Below, piece after piece: positions 1 through 10,366 of a stretch of 64,000 bases of DNA. The first letter of the stretch is position 1, and each line of letters starts with the position of its first letter. A model generated the notes under the pieces. The model did no database searches and was not told the origin of the DNA. It worked only from the letters and a program-made list of their open reading frames with translations. The stretch lies in contig JAZKJV010009616.1 in assembly GCA_037367405.1 (NCBI GenBank), positions 62,001 through 126,000 of the forward strand, written 5' to 3'. The translations under genes and the position numbers were made by a program. This stretch comes from Ottelia alismoides (taxonomy: Eukaryota; Streptophyta; Magnoliopsida; Alismatales; Hydrocharitaceae).

Positions 1-1291
1 TTACCTGGCGGATGCAGTCGACTGGGGACGAGCTAAGGAAGCTCTGGGGGGTCTTGGCCTCAAGGAGCGTCGAAGTCCGAGGGTCAGCGCACCTCACGGC
101 GGCGCACGACGAGAAGCTTCGCCGGATCGATGGCTGGAGGCTCCTCCTCCTCTCCGCAACACCCTCCTCGCGCATCTATCACTCTGGGGACGAAGGTGGA
201 GGTCCTGGGATGAAGGGGCGTAGCCAAGGATGGCGGGGAAAGTTGGCCAGAGGCGAGGTTAAATAGTGCTAGGGGTCCAACAAGAATGGGTCGGGCATGG
301 TTATCGGAGCTCGGATCCCTAAGAAAAACCACCGGACGTGGATTAGGAATGGATCTAGTGTGATTAAGACTTGGGGTTTGGGTATTTGGGGCTCGGATCA
401 AGCGGGGAAAATTTGGAGAAAAGCGGGTCGAATGCAGGATCCGCGTGAAGGGGGGCCGCGGGGGAGAGTTGACCGGGGGTCAACAATCCCCCGTGGACCA
501 ATCACAGGCCGCCAATTATTAAATAATTGTAAATTCAATAAAAAATAGTAAATGACTTTATTTTGAAAAACTTAAAACATAAAAAATGTTTATTTATTTT
601 CAAATAATTTTTTAGTGATTTTTATTTATTTTTTTGAAATATAAATTATGTATTTACATTATATTATTATTATATATAGGTATATACATATATGTATTTT
701 TGATTTTTATTTTTTATTGTTTATTTTTATACATTTATGCCAATTTAATATTTTATTTATTTACATCATGAAATATGGAATATGAAAATATTTTTATTAT
801 ATTTTAATTATTTATTTACAAAAAGAAAAATAAATATGTATGTTATTCTATATACAAGGTCTATATACACTGGTGAGGGGGATTTTAATTTATTTTTATT
901 TTCTTTTGTTTTTACCATTTTTATTTTAGTTTTATTTTTATAAATATGTACAAATTAATAAACACACATTTTTATTTTTATTTAGAGGAAAATAATTTTA
1001 TTTATATACATAGGTATATGTACACACAATTGAGCTTTACTATCTCTCTCTACTTTGATTCTTTTGCGGTCAGGCCCATGCTGAGCCCTCCCTTGGGATT
1101 AGGTCACTCAATATTTATTCTAAATATTTCCCTCTTTTTCTTTTATTTATGCACAAAAACATGCTAATTATTGTAATTTACACAATGCATGCCTTATGGT
1201 ATTTTATTCTATTTACACATATCTACATGTGTTTTGCATAGGTTTTGTAGTTAAAATAAAAGAATAAAGAGTGATGAATGGGTATTCATCA
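1..1291 (-). repeat. 3' LTR of element A (partial)
   Basis: This stretch matches 9064-10366 almost base for base, including the GC-rich block at 1-530, the AT-rich block at 540-960 and the terminal TGATGAAT palindrome that ends at 1291. In element orientation this is the first 1.3 kb of the 3' LTR; the rest lies left of the window. Confidence 0.9.
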
Positions 1292-1306
1292 GCCCCCTAT
1301 ACTTAA
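1292..1306 (-). other. Polypurine tract of element A
   Basis: Read on the minus strand, TTAAGTATAGGGGGC lies directly before the 3' LTR start (TGATGAAT). This is where the plus-strand DNA primer of an LTR retroelement is expected. The same word ends most hairpins of the array at 2896-3345. Confidence 0.75.
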
Positions 1307-2880
1307 CTTTGCTAGTCCCTTAGCAAACACTTATTTGAAAAAGAAGTGAAAAAGAAAAGGAAAAAAAATAGGAGAAAATGCATGGATCAATGCTGATTAT
1401 TAAACTTGCCTTCATTAAATTGAAATATGGAGCTCGGTCAGATCTTTGGATTATTAATGTGTCGGAACCTTATTAGGACTGAGGTTTAAAACTTAACAGC
1501 CTCTAAGATCCACTAATCTATAGTCAAGACTCCTCAACAATCCAGATCAGAACAATTCTACATACACAAACCCGGAAGACCATGAATCTTTCGTTGTACG
1601 GTGTAAGTGAGGTATATCTCTCCACCTCAGAAGTAGCAAAATGACAACCCTCCCAACAAGGTAACTCTATGACCCTAGTCTGGCCACTCTTTCCTCGAGG
1701 AGCGGGGTATTCCCTTCTAAGTTCAAGTTCAACCGGCTCAAGAAGAGGGGGAAGAAGAGAATGGACCATGGTCAGTGTAGCCATGTATCCCTGGGAGCTC
1801 AACCAGTGTAGCTAAGTCTCCCTGCTGCAAGCTACATAAGATGGAACATGAGTCTCAAGCTTTGCTTATTGCACTATATACATACTCCGGTGGGATTATC
1901 ATTTTCTATCAGACCCACCACTTTTTTGGAGTTATTTTCTTTTTGCATTTTTTTCAAGTGCATCTGTACAACATATCTACAAGGTGCAACATATATACAT
2001 AAGGAGTTTTTCCTCTTGAGCCAGTAGACTATCCCTCTTTTGAAGCATTATTGCAACCCACAACTCCTGTCGTTAGACCTCATGGCGACCAGACCAAGTT
2101 GAGATGCACTTCCTTCACTATAAGAAGAAGAGAGGTTCCGCCTAGAAGTACTACCCTCATATGCTACCCCAAGTCAAGGAAGACTGCCTCCTCACCACCT
2201 CATCCGTAGAGAGCTCGGTGTATAGTGCGAGTCCAAGTCAAGCCATTGTCTATATGAGTCATGTGTGTGTTGTTAAGTGCTCTACTTAGGCTCATCGAGA
2301 TGACATATGATCATAACCTAGTGGACTCAAAGAATTAAGTCACCATGGACCTGAAAAGTCTCAACCCTAAGCCCTATAAGGTTCCTCTTATAATTAGGTG
2401 GATTAAGATCTTAATCAAGCTCCATTTTCCAATTTAATTCCAGGCTAGTTTAAATGTCAACTATAATCTAGGAAAAACTATACAAATATTTACAAAGATG
2501 CAATTTTACAAATATTTACACATGTGCAAAATTTTTGAAAAATGTTTTGAAACCATGAATGTATGCATGAATGCAAGTTTTGCAAAATATGTACACAAAT
2601 TTACACGAGGTTTTTGCAAACTTTTGATTTCCAAAACATTTTGGAAAACTTTTGTACTCTATACATAATTTTGATATGAAAATATTTACACATTATTTAC
2701 ACAAAAAGTTTTTACAAACATTTTTACAAAAATAATTTGTACACTAGCAATGTATGTGCAATAAAAGAATATTTATTTACAAGGAAAAAAAATTTAATTT
2801 TTATGGATTTTTGGGTTTTAGACATTTTTATTTATTAACACACTCACACAAAGTACAAGTTATGGCTAAAGTATATATGA
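1307..2880 (-). other. 3' untranslated region of element A with a block conserved in B and C
   Basis: This non-coding interior region lies between the hairpin array and the polypurine tract. Most of it matches 20665-22250 of element B closely, and parts match 58260-60060 of element C. The best-kept block is about 1660-1750, matching 21020-21115 in B and 59620-59700 in C. On the minus strand the 92-residue frame 1524-1802 contains PPLLEPVELELRREYP, and C has PPLLEPVVLELRREYL. The flanks of this block are much less alike between A/B and C. It could be a vestigial third ORF or an RNA element. The rest is AT-rich with no supported gene. Confidence 0.6.
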
Positions 2881-2895
2881 AATATATACACCCCC

Positions 2896-3345
2896 CTATA
2901 CTTAGCTCGAACGATGTCCTCAGAGTCAAGAGCGATGAAGAAGACATAACTCGTGCTTAGTATAGGGAAGTGAAAAGGAAGGTTATATACAAAGACGAAT
3001 GAAAGAATAGAAATGCAAGAGGATCTCGGCATTTCCCCCTATACTTAGGATCAACTAATCCTAAGTATAGCAGGTTGTACACAAAGGGAAAGCTGAGTGA
3101 GAATGTACAGGGTCTACCTCCCCTATACATAGGGTGAAATATCCCTAAGTATAGGCAGCAAAACAGATGTAGAAAGACACAAAGAAAATCAACAAATATA
3201 AACAAGATGGAGGGCATCACTCCCCCTATACTTAAGGTGAAGAATCCTTAAGTATAGGCAACGACAGAAGTGATGAAACAGAACGAAAGAACAACTCGCT
3301 GTTCTCACCCCCCTATACTTAGGATGAGGTATATCCTAAGTATAG
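2896..3345 (-). repeat. Array of five PPT-like hairpins in element A
   Basis: Five inverted repeats occur at 2896-2965 (long loop), 3039-3070, 3123-3154, 3226-3257 and 3313-3345. In plus-strand reading each left arm is CTATACTTAGG or a near variant and the right arm is its complement; the short-loop hairpins have loops of roughly 6-10 bases. On the element's sense strand every 3' arm reads CTAAGTATAG or a close variant followed by four to six Gs, which is the same word as the polypurine tract beside the 3' LTR. Spacing between hairpins is about 75-145 bases. B and C carry equivalent arrays in the same place. Confidence 0.9.
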
Positions 3346-3552
3346 CAAAGATAATCCTAAGCGAGACCTGGGGTGAAAACAAAAACGGAAGAAAGAACGA
3401 TCAAATTAAGATGAAACACGTATATACAAAAGGGTACAATGTTGAGTTGCCTCTCAACAAGCGCTGGGTTTTACGCCCCTAGCTGGGCGCAAAGGCTAGG
3501 ATAAAGAGGTGTCAAGGTTCAGGACGGCATCTGTAAGGCGAATGCCGTACTG

Positions 3553-4507
3553 TCATCGCAGTCTCGGTATGAGAACAACGACGAAATCAACAGTGTAAAG
3601 AAAGACACCCAGGTATGCAATCAGGCGGGTGTCTGCTACCGACCAAGGATATGGAAGTATGTGGTCGGGATCCGGTAGCACAAAAGAAATCGTCGGCTCT
3701 GGATCAGACTGGAGTGGAAGTGTAGAGCCAAAGAAGTCAAACATGGAGAAGGATGGACCAGTCATGGAATCCTCCACGTCGATCAGTCTGCAGTCAAGAT
3801 CAAGAGACTCTCTAAGAATACTGATATCCGATGCACATAATAGAGACAAATCGAGCAGATCATCGAATATCTCAAGTATCGGCTCATCCTCGTGAGGGTC
3901 GTCGAGGTGAGATAACTCAGAATCAGAAGGATCAGAAGACTCGGTTTCATGATCTGCCATATCGGATATACTCTCAGAAGGAAACCGAGTACTCATCGTA
4001 GGTGGCATTCTCCCACAGATAACCCTCGGGGAGAAATGCAAGATCAAAGGTGAGAAATAGATGATCAGGATCTAGAAGGGCATCTGCGATGCTGTCAAGT
4101 ATCCACTCAGTGCACCAGGCTGCATCATCATCTGAAGTGTGGCTCTCGGCAATCTAGAAGCAGGAGAAGGTACTGGTCAACACCACGGAGCCTGGCAATG
4201 TGTCTGCGACTGATCCTCGCTCTGCGGCAATGCTGGCTGCCATCTGGTCCTCAGCAAGTGTGTCTGTCTCGTCAAAGTGGAGGACAAAAGGCTCGAATAT
4301 GGGACTATCTATGTCTGGTCTCTCAAAGTGGTGTCCATATCGAACTGTAGCTGCTGGGTTGAGTCCTAGTAGCTGTCGGACTCCGAGAAGTGTCTCTGCA
4401 GAAAAGAAGCTGACTCCTCCGGGACTGGACACTGAAGTGATTGAATCAATGGCTGTAAAAGCGGGGGCTCCTCCGGCTCCTGGAGTATCAGAAGATCTGA
4501 TATCCAA
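3553..4507 (-). pseudogene. Acidic coding-like region downstream of gag in element A
   Basis: Two open stretches, 4154-4507 and 3553-4047, lie in different frames and look like broken pieces of one coding region after gag. The second is strongly acidic, rich in Asp, Glu and Ser, with stretches such as ETESSDPSDSELSHLDD. Element B has comparable acidic linkers between gag and protease and between protease and reverse transcriptase, so this may be the remnant of such a linker. No protease motif and no reverse transcriptase motif is visible. I cannot assign a function; the coding interpretation rests on composition and on continuity with gag. Confidence 0.45.
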
Positions 4508-5738
4508 GACTCGTCAACTGAGAACTCTGGGGCTGACTCGAACTCCAGCTGGAAAATCAACGGGAACTCGAGTAGACTCTGGGTCAGAACCTCTACTATC
4601 GCAGTTATCTCCTCTGTACTATGTGGTGCTGGAGTATCCAAGTCCTCGGGCTGGTGTGTAGAAGTTGTATCCTCATGTAATGTGACACATCGCACTAGTA
4701 CTGCATCATCCTCATGTGTTGTTCCGACTATGGCATCTCGTGAAGAAGATCTCTGTGAAAGTAAGCTCGAGATGGTATCCAGTAAGTGAATCTCGGAACT
4801 GCGGTGTGAAACGCCACATGTGGTAATCACCAGAGCTATCTGCTCTGCGGTCATCCCCCGCATGGAGATCTCAATAAGGTCTGTCAGTGGAAGTCCATGG
4901 TCGTGAAATCTTTTCAAGAGGTCAAGAAACCTCACCATGCCTCATGCAGTGGCTTCTGGGGGTCTACTGAAAACTCGGTGATCAAAGACCGCATCAACTC
5001 TGCTCTATGCTGGGGAAAGTATCTCTGTAGAAACTCTCGGCGTAGCTCTCCCCATGTAGCGAATCTCCTCCCCAATCGTCTGTGCCATCGCATGGCTCTG
5101 TCCTGAAGTGTAAACGGGAAGGTCCTCAGCAACATCTCCGCTGCAGTAATGTCTGAATAAGGTTGTGTCCTACAAAACTCCTCGAACTCTGACAAGTGAA
5201 GATAGGACTCCTCATGCGCCTCCCCTGAAAATGTCGGCAGTCTCTGAAGAAGCTCCAAATCCAAGATGAATGGACCTAGTGTAGAAGCTGACTGAGCTCC
5301 CTGTCCTATGTGCTCATCCACCATATTGGAATAGGAGACATCTGATAATCTCATCTGCTCTCTCTGGTCACGAACGGAGTGCACTCTCAACTCAGCAATG
5401 ACATCGTCCGGGTCTCGCATCTGCTCCATCTGATATCCGCGGACGTCTAGCGCAACATGCCTCGAGTAGTGAAAGGGATGGGAGGGAGGGAGCGGGAGGT
5501 TGGTCGGAGATCCGACCTCCCTCGAAGGTGGACTGGACTGATGGTCAGAAGGTGAAGAAGAAGCCGCAAGAGTCGGCCAGGAGTGAGGGGGATCCATCAT
5601 CCAGGGATACAGAAGGGGAAGAGAAGAAGAAGATTGAAGGGAGGGTGGGAGGTAGAAAGATAGATGGAGAAGATAGAAGTGGATAAGGCAGAAGGGATCT
5701 GGAAGCACACAAGATGAGAAAGCAAACCCTCGATTCAC
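4366..5738 (-). pseudogene. gag: gag of element A (frameshifted)
   Basis: The first frame (5738 down to 4932) carries a retrotransposon Gag core: FSGEAHEESYLHLSEFEEFC, then a Trp/Arg-rich stretch with RWHRRLGRRFATWGELR, then FLQRYFPQHR and PLHEAW. In the related Gag of B and C, HEAW is followed by ERF. Here the frame meets TGA right after the Trp codon and the expected RFLDLLKRF continues in the frame that ends at 4366, so about one base has been lost near 4932. The start is uncertain; the pair of Met codons before DPPHSWP, about 45 residues in, is a better start than the hydrophobic upstream stretch. The Gag is clearly diverged from that of B, although A and B share LTR ends and 3' regions. 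The product would form the element's virus-like particle. Confidence 0.75.
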
Positions 5739-6998
5739 CTACGCACACTGAGCTGAAGACCGTAAGAGATCGGTTAATTATCTTGTCAATTTTATTTTAG
5801 GTGATCAAGTCAGTCTTTCAGAGCGATTACATGAGCTGATAGGAATCCAATATTCTTAACCGACTGTCCCGAATAAAATGCCGGTAGTCTGTTAAGAAAT
5901 CAGATATGGCTCTAGCCTAGGATGCGGGTCACTCTCTCGCTCATCCAAACCAAACAAGGAGGGGGTTACTCTCCCCAAGACAGATTTTTCAATGATGTGT
6001 CTTTTAGGTCAAGTGTGATTAGCAGTCCCGATTTTATTGTTTTCTTTTTTATGTATTTTTCAAGAATCATCTAACGAATTTTCCGATTTCCTTTTATTCC
6101 TATGTCCAAAAAATCAGGGGGAGGAAAGCGGAAAAGCCAATGCGCGACAAATCAATGATGCATGCACGAGATAGAAGGCGTACCTGACTCCAGCAGTCTA
6201 CATGCAATTATGATCCACGCATAAATGTAAAACTAATCTATATGGAATGCAGTGCGAGAACCGTCCTAAACAGAAATTTCTATTATCGGGAAGCACAGGT
6301 TTATTTGCCTAAGTCCAAGCGCGATCTATGGGAACAAATATTCTATTAGGGCTTTGGACCTAAAACTACCTGGCTCAACGAAATAAAAACCTAAGTCTAG
6401 GGGCTCAAGCACAGAAATCCACGTGAAATCAAAGAAAAAGAAAAGGCGGTCAAAACAAAAACCACGGTGGGGTCCCCCGAGCACACCGGTTTTCGGCGAA
6501 ACAGACCCCGCAATCACAAGTGTCTCTGAACGTCCGGGTACCTATATTATTACAATAAACGTCTGAAACTGAAAAGTAAACTATTCTAAGCTAATCTAAT
6601 CTATCGACAGCTCCAGCACTCCTGCCCGTCTCCTCGCGCTCTCTTGCGACTTCGTAGAGAAAGAAGTCGCCTCTGACTTCCGCGGTTGCATCGGCTCTTC
6701 GAGAAGAGCCGCCTCGGTCCTCGGACCCTCACAAGAAAATAGAGAGAAGTGATCAGGACAGATAATTATAACAATAAAAGAAAAGCAATAAAAGCAAATA
6801 TATGCAAAAATGGAAATAAAACACACACAAAATAAAAACAACCAAAAACAAAATAAAGAAAACAAAATAAAATAAAAAGAAAAGGAAAACTAAGAAAATC
6901 AAAAACCGCAAAAAGCCGCGGACGAAAGAAAAGCCACAACAAAAGCCACAAAAAACAAATCTGAACAAAAAGGAAAATCAAAGACTACTAAGTTGCGC
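5739..6998 (-). other. Leader of element A
   Basis: This 1.26 kb untranslated leader lies between the primer site and gag. The gag-proximal part (5740-6215) matches 29595-30120 in B, including the shared stretch around the ACCGACTGTCCCG word. At 6596-6735 a block reads open on the minus strand with SCEGPRTEAALLEEP, and B has SCEGPRTEAATLEEP at 33791-33935. It could be a short upstream ORF or a conserved RNA fold. The segment 6740-6990 is A-rich without recognisable content. Confidence 0.6.
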
Positions 6999-7016
6999 TC
7001 TCCGGCAACGACGCCA
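6999..7016 (-). other. Primer binding site of element A (tRNA-Asp type)
   Basis: Minus-strand TGGCGTCGTTGCCGGAGA starts three bases after the 5' LTR end. It matches the complement of the plant tRNA-Asp 3' end (TGGCGCCGTTGCCGGGGA) at 16 of 18 positions. tRNA-Asp priming is characteristic of Athila elements. Confidence 0.85.
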
Positions 7017-7019
7017 TTC

Positions 7020-10000
7020 TGATGACCGAAAAATCGATGAGCGACTAAGGCATACAGATAACAAAGGTCATTGCAACCTCAGTCACTCGGAATCGGCTCG
7101 ATCAAGAAAAATAAGATCAGACCACCAAACAAAAAGATAGAAAATCAATAAAACAAGATATAGCGGTCATGGCTAAAAGATTAACCTGGTTTAGCACTCA
7201 GGGTCGGTCTCAGGGAGCACGAATTGGCCTTGCGGCCTACGAAGTAGTCTAAAAATAAAATAAAGAAAGCACAAGTATTTTTGGTGGATTTTTAAGTATT
7301 TTTATATTTTTTTGGATTTTTAATAATGAAGGAAAATAGGAAAAAGGCAAAAACAAGCACACACAACAAATTATTTAAACACTAAAAAATGCTCCAAAAA
7401 TTCAAACAAAAAATGTTTTTATGTTTTTAGTGTTTTTGGTGAATTTTCCGATTTTTCTAAATTTTATATAATTTTCTAAAAATCAAGAAAGCCAAAAACA
7501 GTAAGCTACTGTCCAGCCAGACTTGAAAAATCCATTTAAAATACCAAATAGATCTGTACAAGTCTGGAGGTAATTTTTATGAAAAATATAAACAACAAAT
7601 AAAATTCAGAAAAAGAGTTTATATTTTTTGATTTTTCTATAATTTTTTAGTTTTTTATAAGTTTTTTATGGTTTTTTTATTTTTAAGGTTTTTGTTTATC
7701 CAAAAATTACCAAAATTGCACAGAAATTAAAACACCCGAAAACTAACAAATCCTAATTTTTTAGAATTTTTAAAGTAGTTTTAATATTTTTTATGATTTT
7801 CTAAACCAGACAGTCACAAAAACTATAGTTTTTGAATTTTTAAAAATAACAAAAAACCTAAAAAATATACCCAAAATTTAGGGAAATTTTTACACAGTGG
7901 CAGGAGCCACGTATCCAAATTTCACGCAATTTGGGTTTAATTTGCTATTTTATTTAAATAAAACAAAGGCTCACAGCGCATAAGGACCTAAATGCAAGGA
8001 AAGATAGTTGCATGGGCCAAACAGTAACAAATCCAGAAAGTATAGGGGCCCTCATGCAAAATGTCCAACAAGTCACGTGCAACGCACGTGAATCAGGCAC
8101 GGAGGGACCTACTTGTAATTCCTATTTCTAAAAGATCAAACAACAACACACAAGAAATATAGGATAGAAAGTGCAAAAAGACCAAGTCCTCACATGTCGA
8201 TGCACGTGGCCCACATATATAAGGACTAAAATGCAAATAGCAGAGACATGAAGGTCCAATATGCAAAATAACCCAAATAAAAACAACTGAAGTAAATATT
8301 TACAGGACTAAATAACAAAAACAAAAGAGACAGGGGCCTAAAAGAAATTTACCCCTCTTATTATCCGACGGATGAGGGGGTGCCACGTGGATGATCGATG
8401 GCTGAGAGGCAAGGGAACCCCTTCGTGTGGGTGGACGGTCCCGATCACCCCAGAGAGATCTGACGGTGGCTAGCGCTCCTCAAATGGACGACTGCGATAG
8501 GATCTGGAGCGTCGGGGCTGATCGGATGACAGAGAAGGATCCTCCAAGAACAGCTCGTCGGCGAGCTTCGCCGGCTCCGTGTGCGCGGTGGAGACCTCCT
8601 CCTGAGCTGCTAGGATGTGGAATGTGATCGCCGAGCTCTTCCGCAACTGATGGGATCCTCCGATAACGCCGGGAACCATCGGAGCGGCCCGGCGATGAGA
8701 GAGGAGTGAAGCTCCTATGCTTCGAATGACTGGACCCCCAGATGGGGTCCTCTGACCTGCAAAGTGGCATAAACAAGCTCCTGGGTTGAGGGCAAATTGC
8801 CTCGACCCGTCAGTGGGCGAAATGGGGAGTCGGGTGCGTCAGATGGATGACGTTCGGCGAGGCGACGACGAGGGAGGTCCGGTTCTTGGTTCCAAGGCGA
8901 ACAAAGATGAGCGAATGGGCGAAGAATGTGTAGAGGAGTCTCACGGAGGTGATGGTCGAGTCCGATGATCGATTGGGTGACTGAGATGGGGGGAATCACC
9001 GGCGACGGCGGAGGGACGATTTGGGCGTAATGGAAAATTCGACGAAGCTAAACGGTATCGAGGTTACCTGGCGGATGCAGTCGACTGGGGACGAGCTAAG
9101 GAAGCTCTGGGGGGTCTTGGCCTCAAGGAGCGTCGATGTTCGAGGCTCAGTGCACCTCGCGGCGGCGCACGACGAGAAGCTTCGCCGGATCGATGGCTGG
9201 AGGCTCCTCCTCCTCTCTACAACACCGTCCTCGCGCATCTGTTACTCTGGGGACGAAGGTGGAGCAGCTGGGATGAAGGGGCGTAGCCAAGGATGGCGGG
9301 GAAAGTTGGCCGGAGGCGAGGATAAATAGTGCTAGGGGTCCGACAAGAATGGGCCGGGCATGGTTGTCAGAGCTCGGATCCCTAGGAAAAACCATCGGGT
9401 GTGGATTAGGAATGGATCTAGTGTGATTAGGACCCGGGGTTTGGGTATTTGGGGCTCGGATCAAGCGGGGAAAATTTGGAGAAAAGCGGTTCGAACGCAG
9501 GATCCGCATGAAGGGGGTCCGCGGGGGAGAGTTGACCGGGGGTCAACAATCCCTCATGGACCAATCACAGGCTGCCAATTATTAAATAATTGTAAATTTA
9601 ATAAAAAATAGCAAATGACTTTATTTTGAAAAACTTAAAACATAAAAAATGTTTATTTATTTTCAAATAACTTTTTAGTGATTTTTATTTATTTTTTTGA
9701 AATATAAAGTATGTATTTACATTATATTATTATTATATATAGGTATATACATATATGTATTTTTTATTTTTATTTTTAATTGTTTATTTTTATACATTTA
9801 TTCCAATTTTATATTTTATTTATTTATACCATGAAATATGGAATATGAAAATATTTTTATTACATTTTAATTATTTATTTACAAAAAGAAAATAAATATG
9901 TATGTTATTCTATACACAAGGTCTATATACACTGGTGAGGGGGATTTTAATTTATTTTTATTTTCTTTTGTTTTTCCCATTTTTATTTTAGTTTTATTTT

Positions 10001-10366
10001 TATAAATATGTACAAATTAATAACACACATTTTTATTTTTATTTAGAGGAAAATAATTATATTTATATACATAGGTATATGTACACACAATTGAGCTTCC
10101 CTATCTCTCTCTACTTTGATTCTTTTGCGGTCAGGCCCATGCTGAGCCCTCACTAGGGATTAGGTCACTCAATATTTATTCTAAATATTTCCCTCTTTTT
10201 CTTTTATTTCTTTATTCTTTTATTTATGCACAAAAACATGCTAATTATTGTAATTTACACAATGCATGCCTTATGGTATTTTATTCTATTTACACATCTA
10301 CATGTGTTTTGCATAGGTTTTGTAGCTAAAATAAAAGAATAAAGAGTGATGAATGGGTATTCATCA
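7020..10366 (-). repeat. 5' LTR of element A
   Basis: The LTR is 3347 bp, bounded by TGATGAAT at its 5' end (position 10366 on the minus strand) and TCATCA at its 3' end. It has three parts: an AT-rich first third (about 9600-10366), a GC-rich core (about 8380-9590) and an AT-rich last third (7020-8380). The GC-rich core gives many spurious open frames. A TATA-like CTATTTATCC lies on the minus strand near 9322-9331, at the start of the GC-rich core, so transcription probably begins just downstream. The first 20 bases form a palindrome with arms TGATGAAT and ATTCATCA. Confidence 0.9.
9322..9331 (-). promoter_or_regulatory. Candidate TATA box in the 5' LTR of element A
   Basis: Minus-strand CTATTTATCC sits at the junction of the AT-rich upstream part and the GC-rich core. 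The same relative position in B, D and F also carries a TATA-like word. This is a positional inference only. Confidence 0.45.

Larger units (their letters stand above)
1..10366 (-). mobile_element. Element A: gag-only (non-autonomous) Athila-like LTR retrotransposon, 3' end cut by the window
   Basis: Read on the minus strand, the element runs from a 5' LTR (7020-10366) through a 5.7 kb interior to a partial 3' LTR (1-1291). The two LTR copies match over the shared 1.3 kb with scattered substitutions. Next to the 5' LTR is a primer site matching the tRNA-Asp 3' end, which is typical of the Athila group of Ty3/gypsy elements. The interior holds a leader, a broken gag, an acidic coding-like region, a hairpin array and a purine tract. 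I see no protease, reverse transcriptase, RNase H or integrase, so the element would have needed pol from elsewhere. The right edge abuts a hAT transposase reading frame, so A inserted into that transposon. The right flank begins GGAGA; the matching duplication lies outside the window. Confidence 0.88.

Noticed and set aside
2896..3345. CRISPR-like array
   Set aside because: The repeats are palindromic and of uneven spacing in a plant retrotransposon; spacers are related between elements.
1..10366. Element A as a simple deletion derivative of element B
   Set aside because: The gag sequences are too different; only LTRs, leader blocks and 3' region are closely shared.
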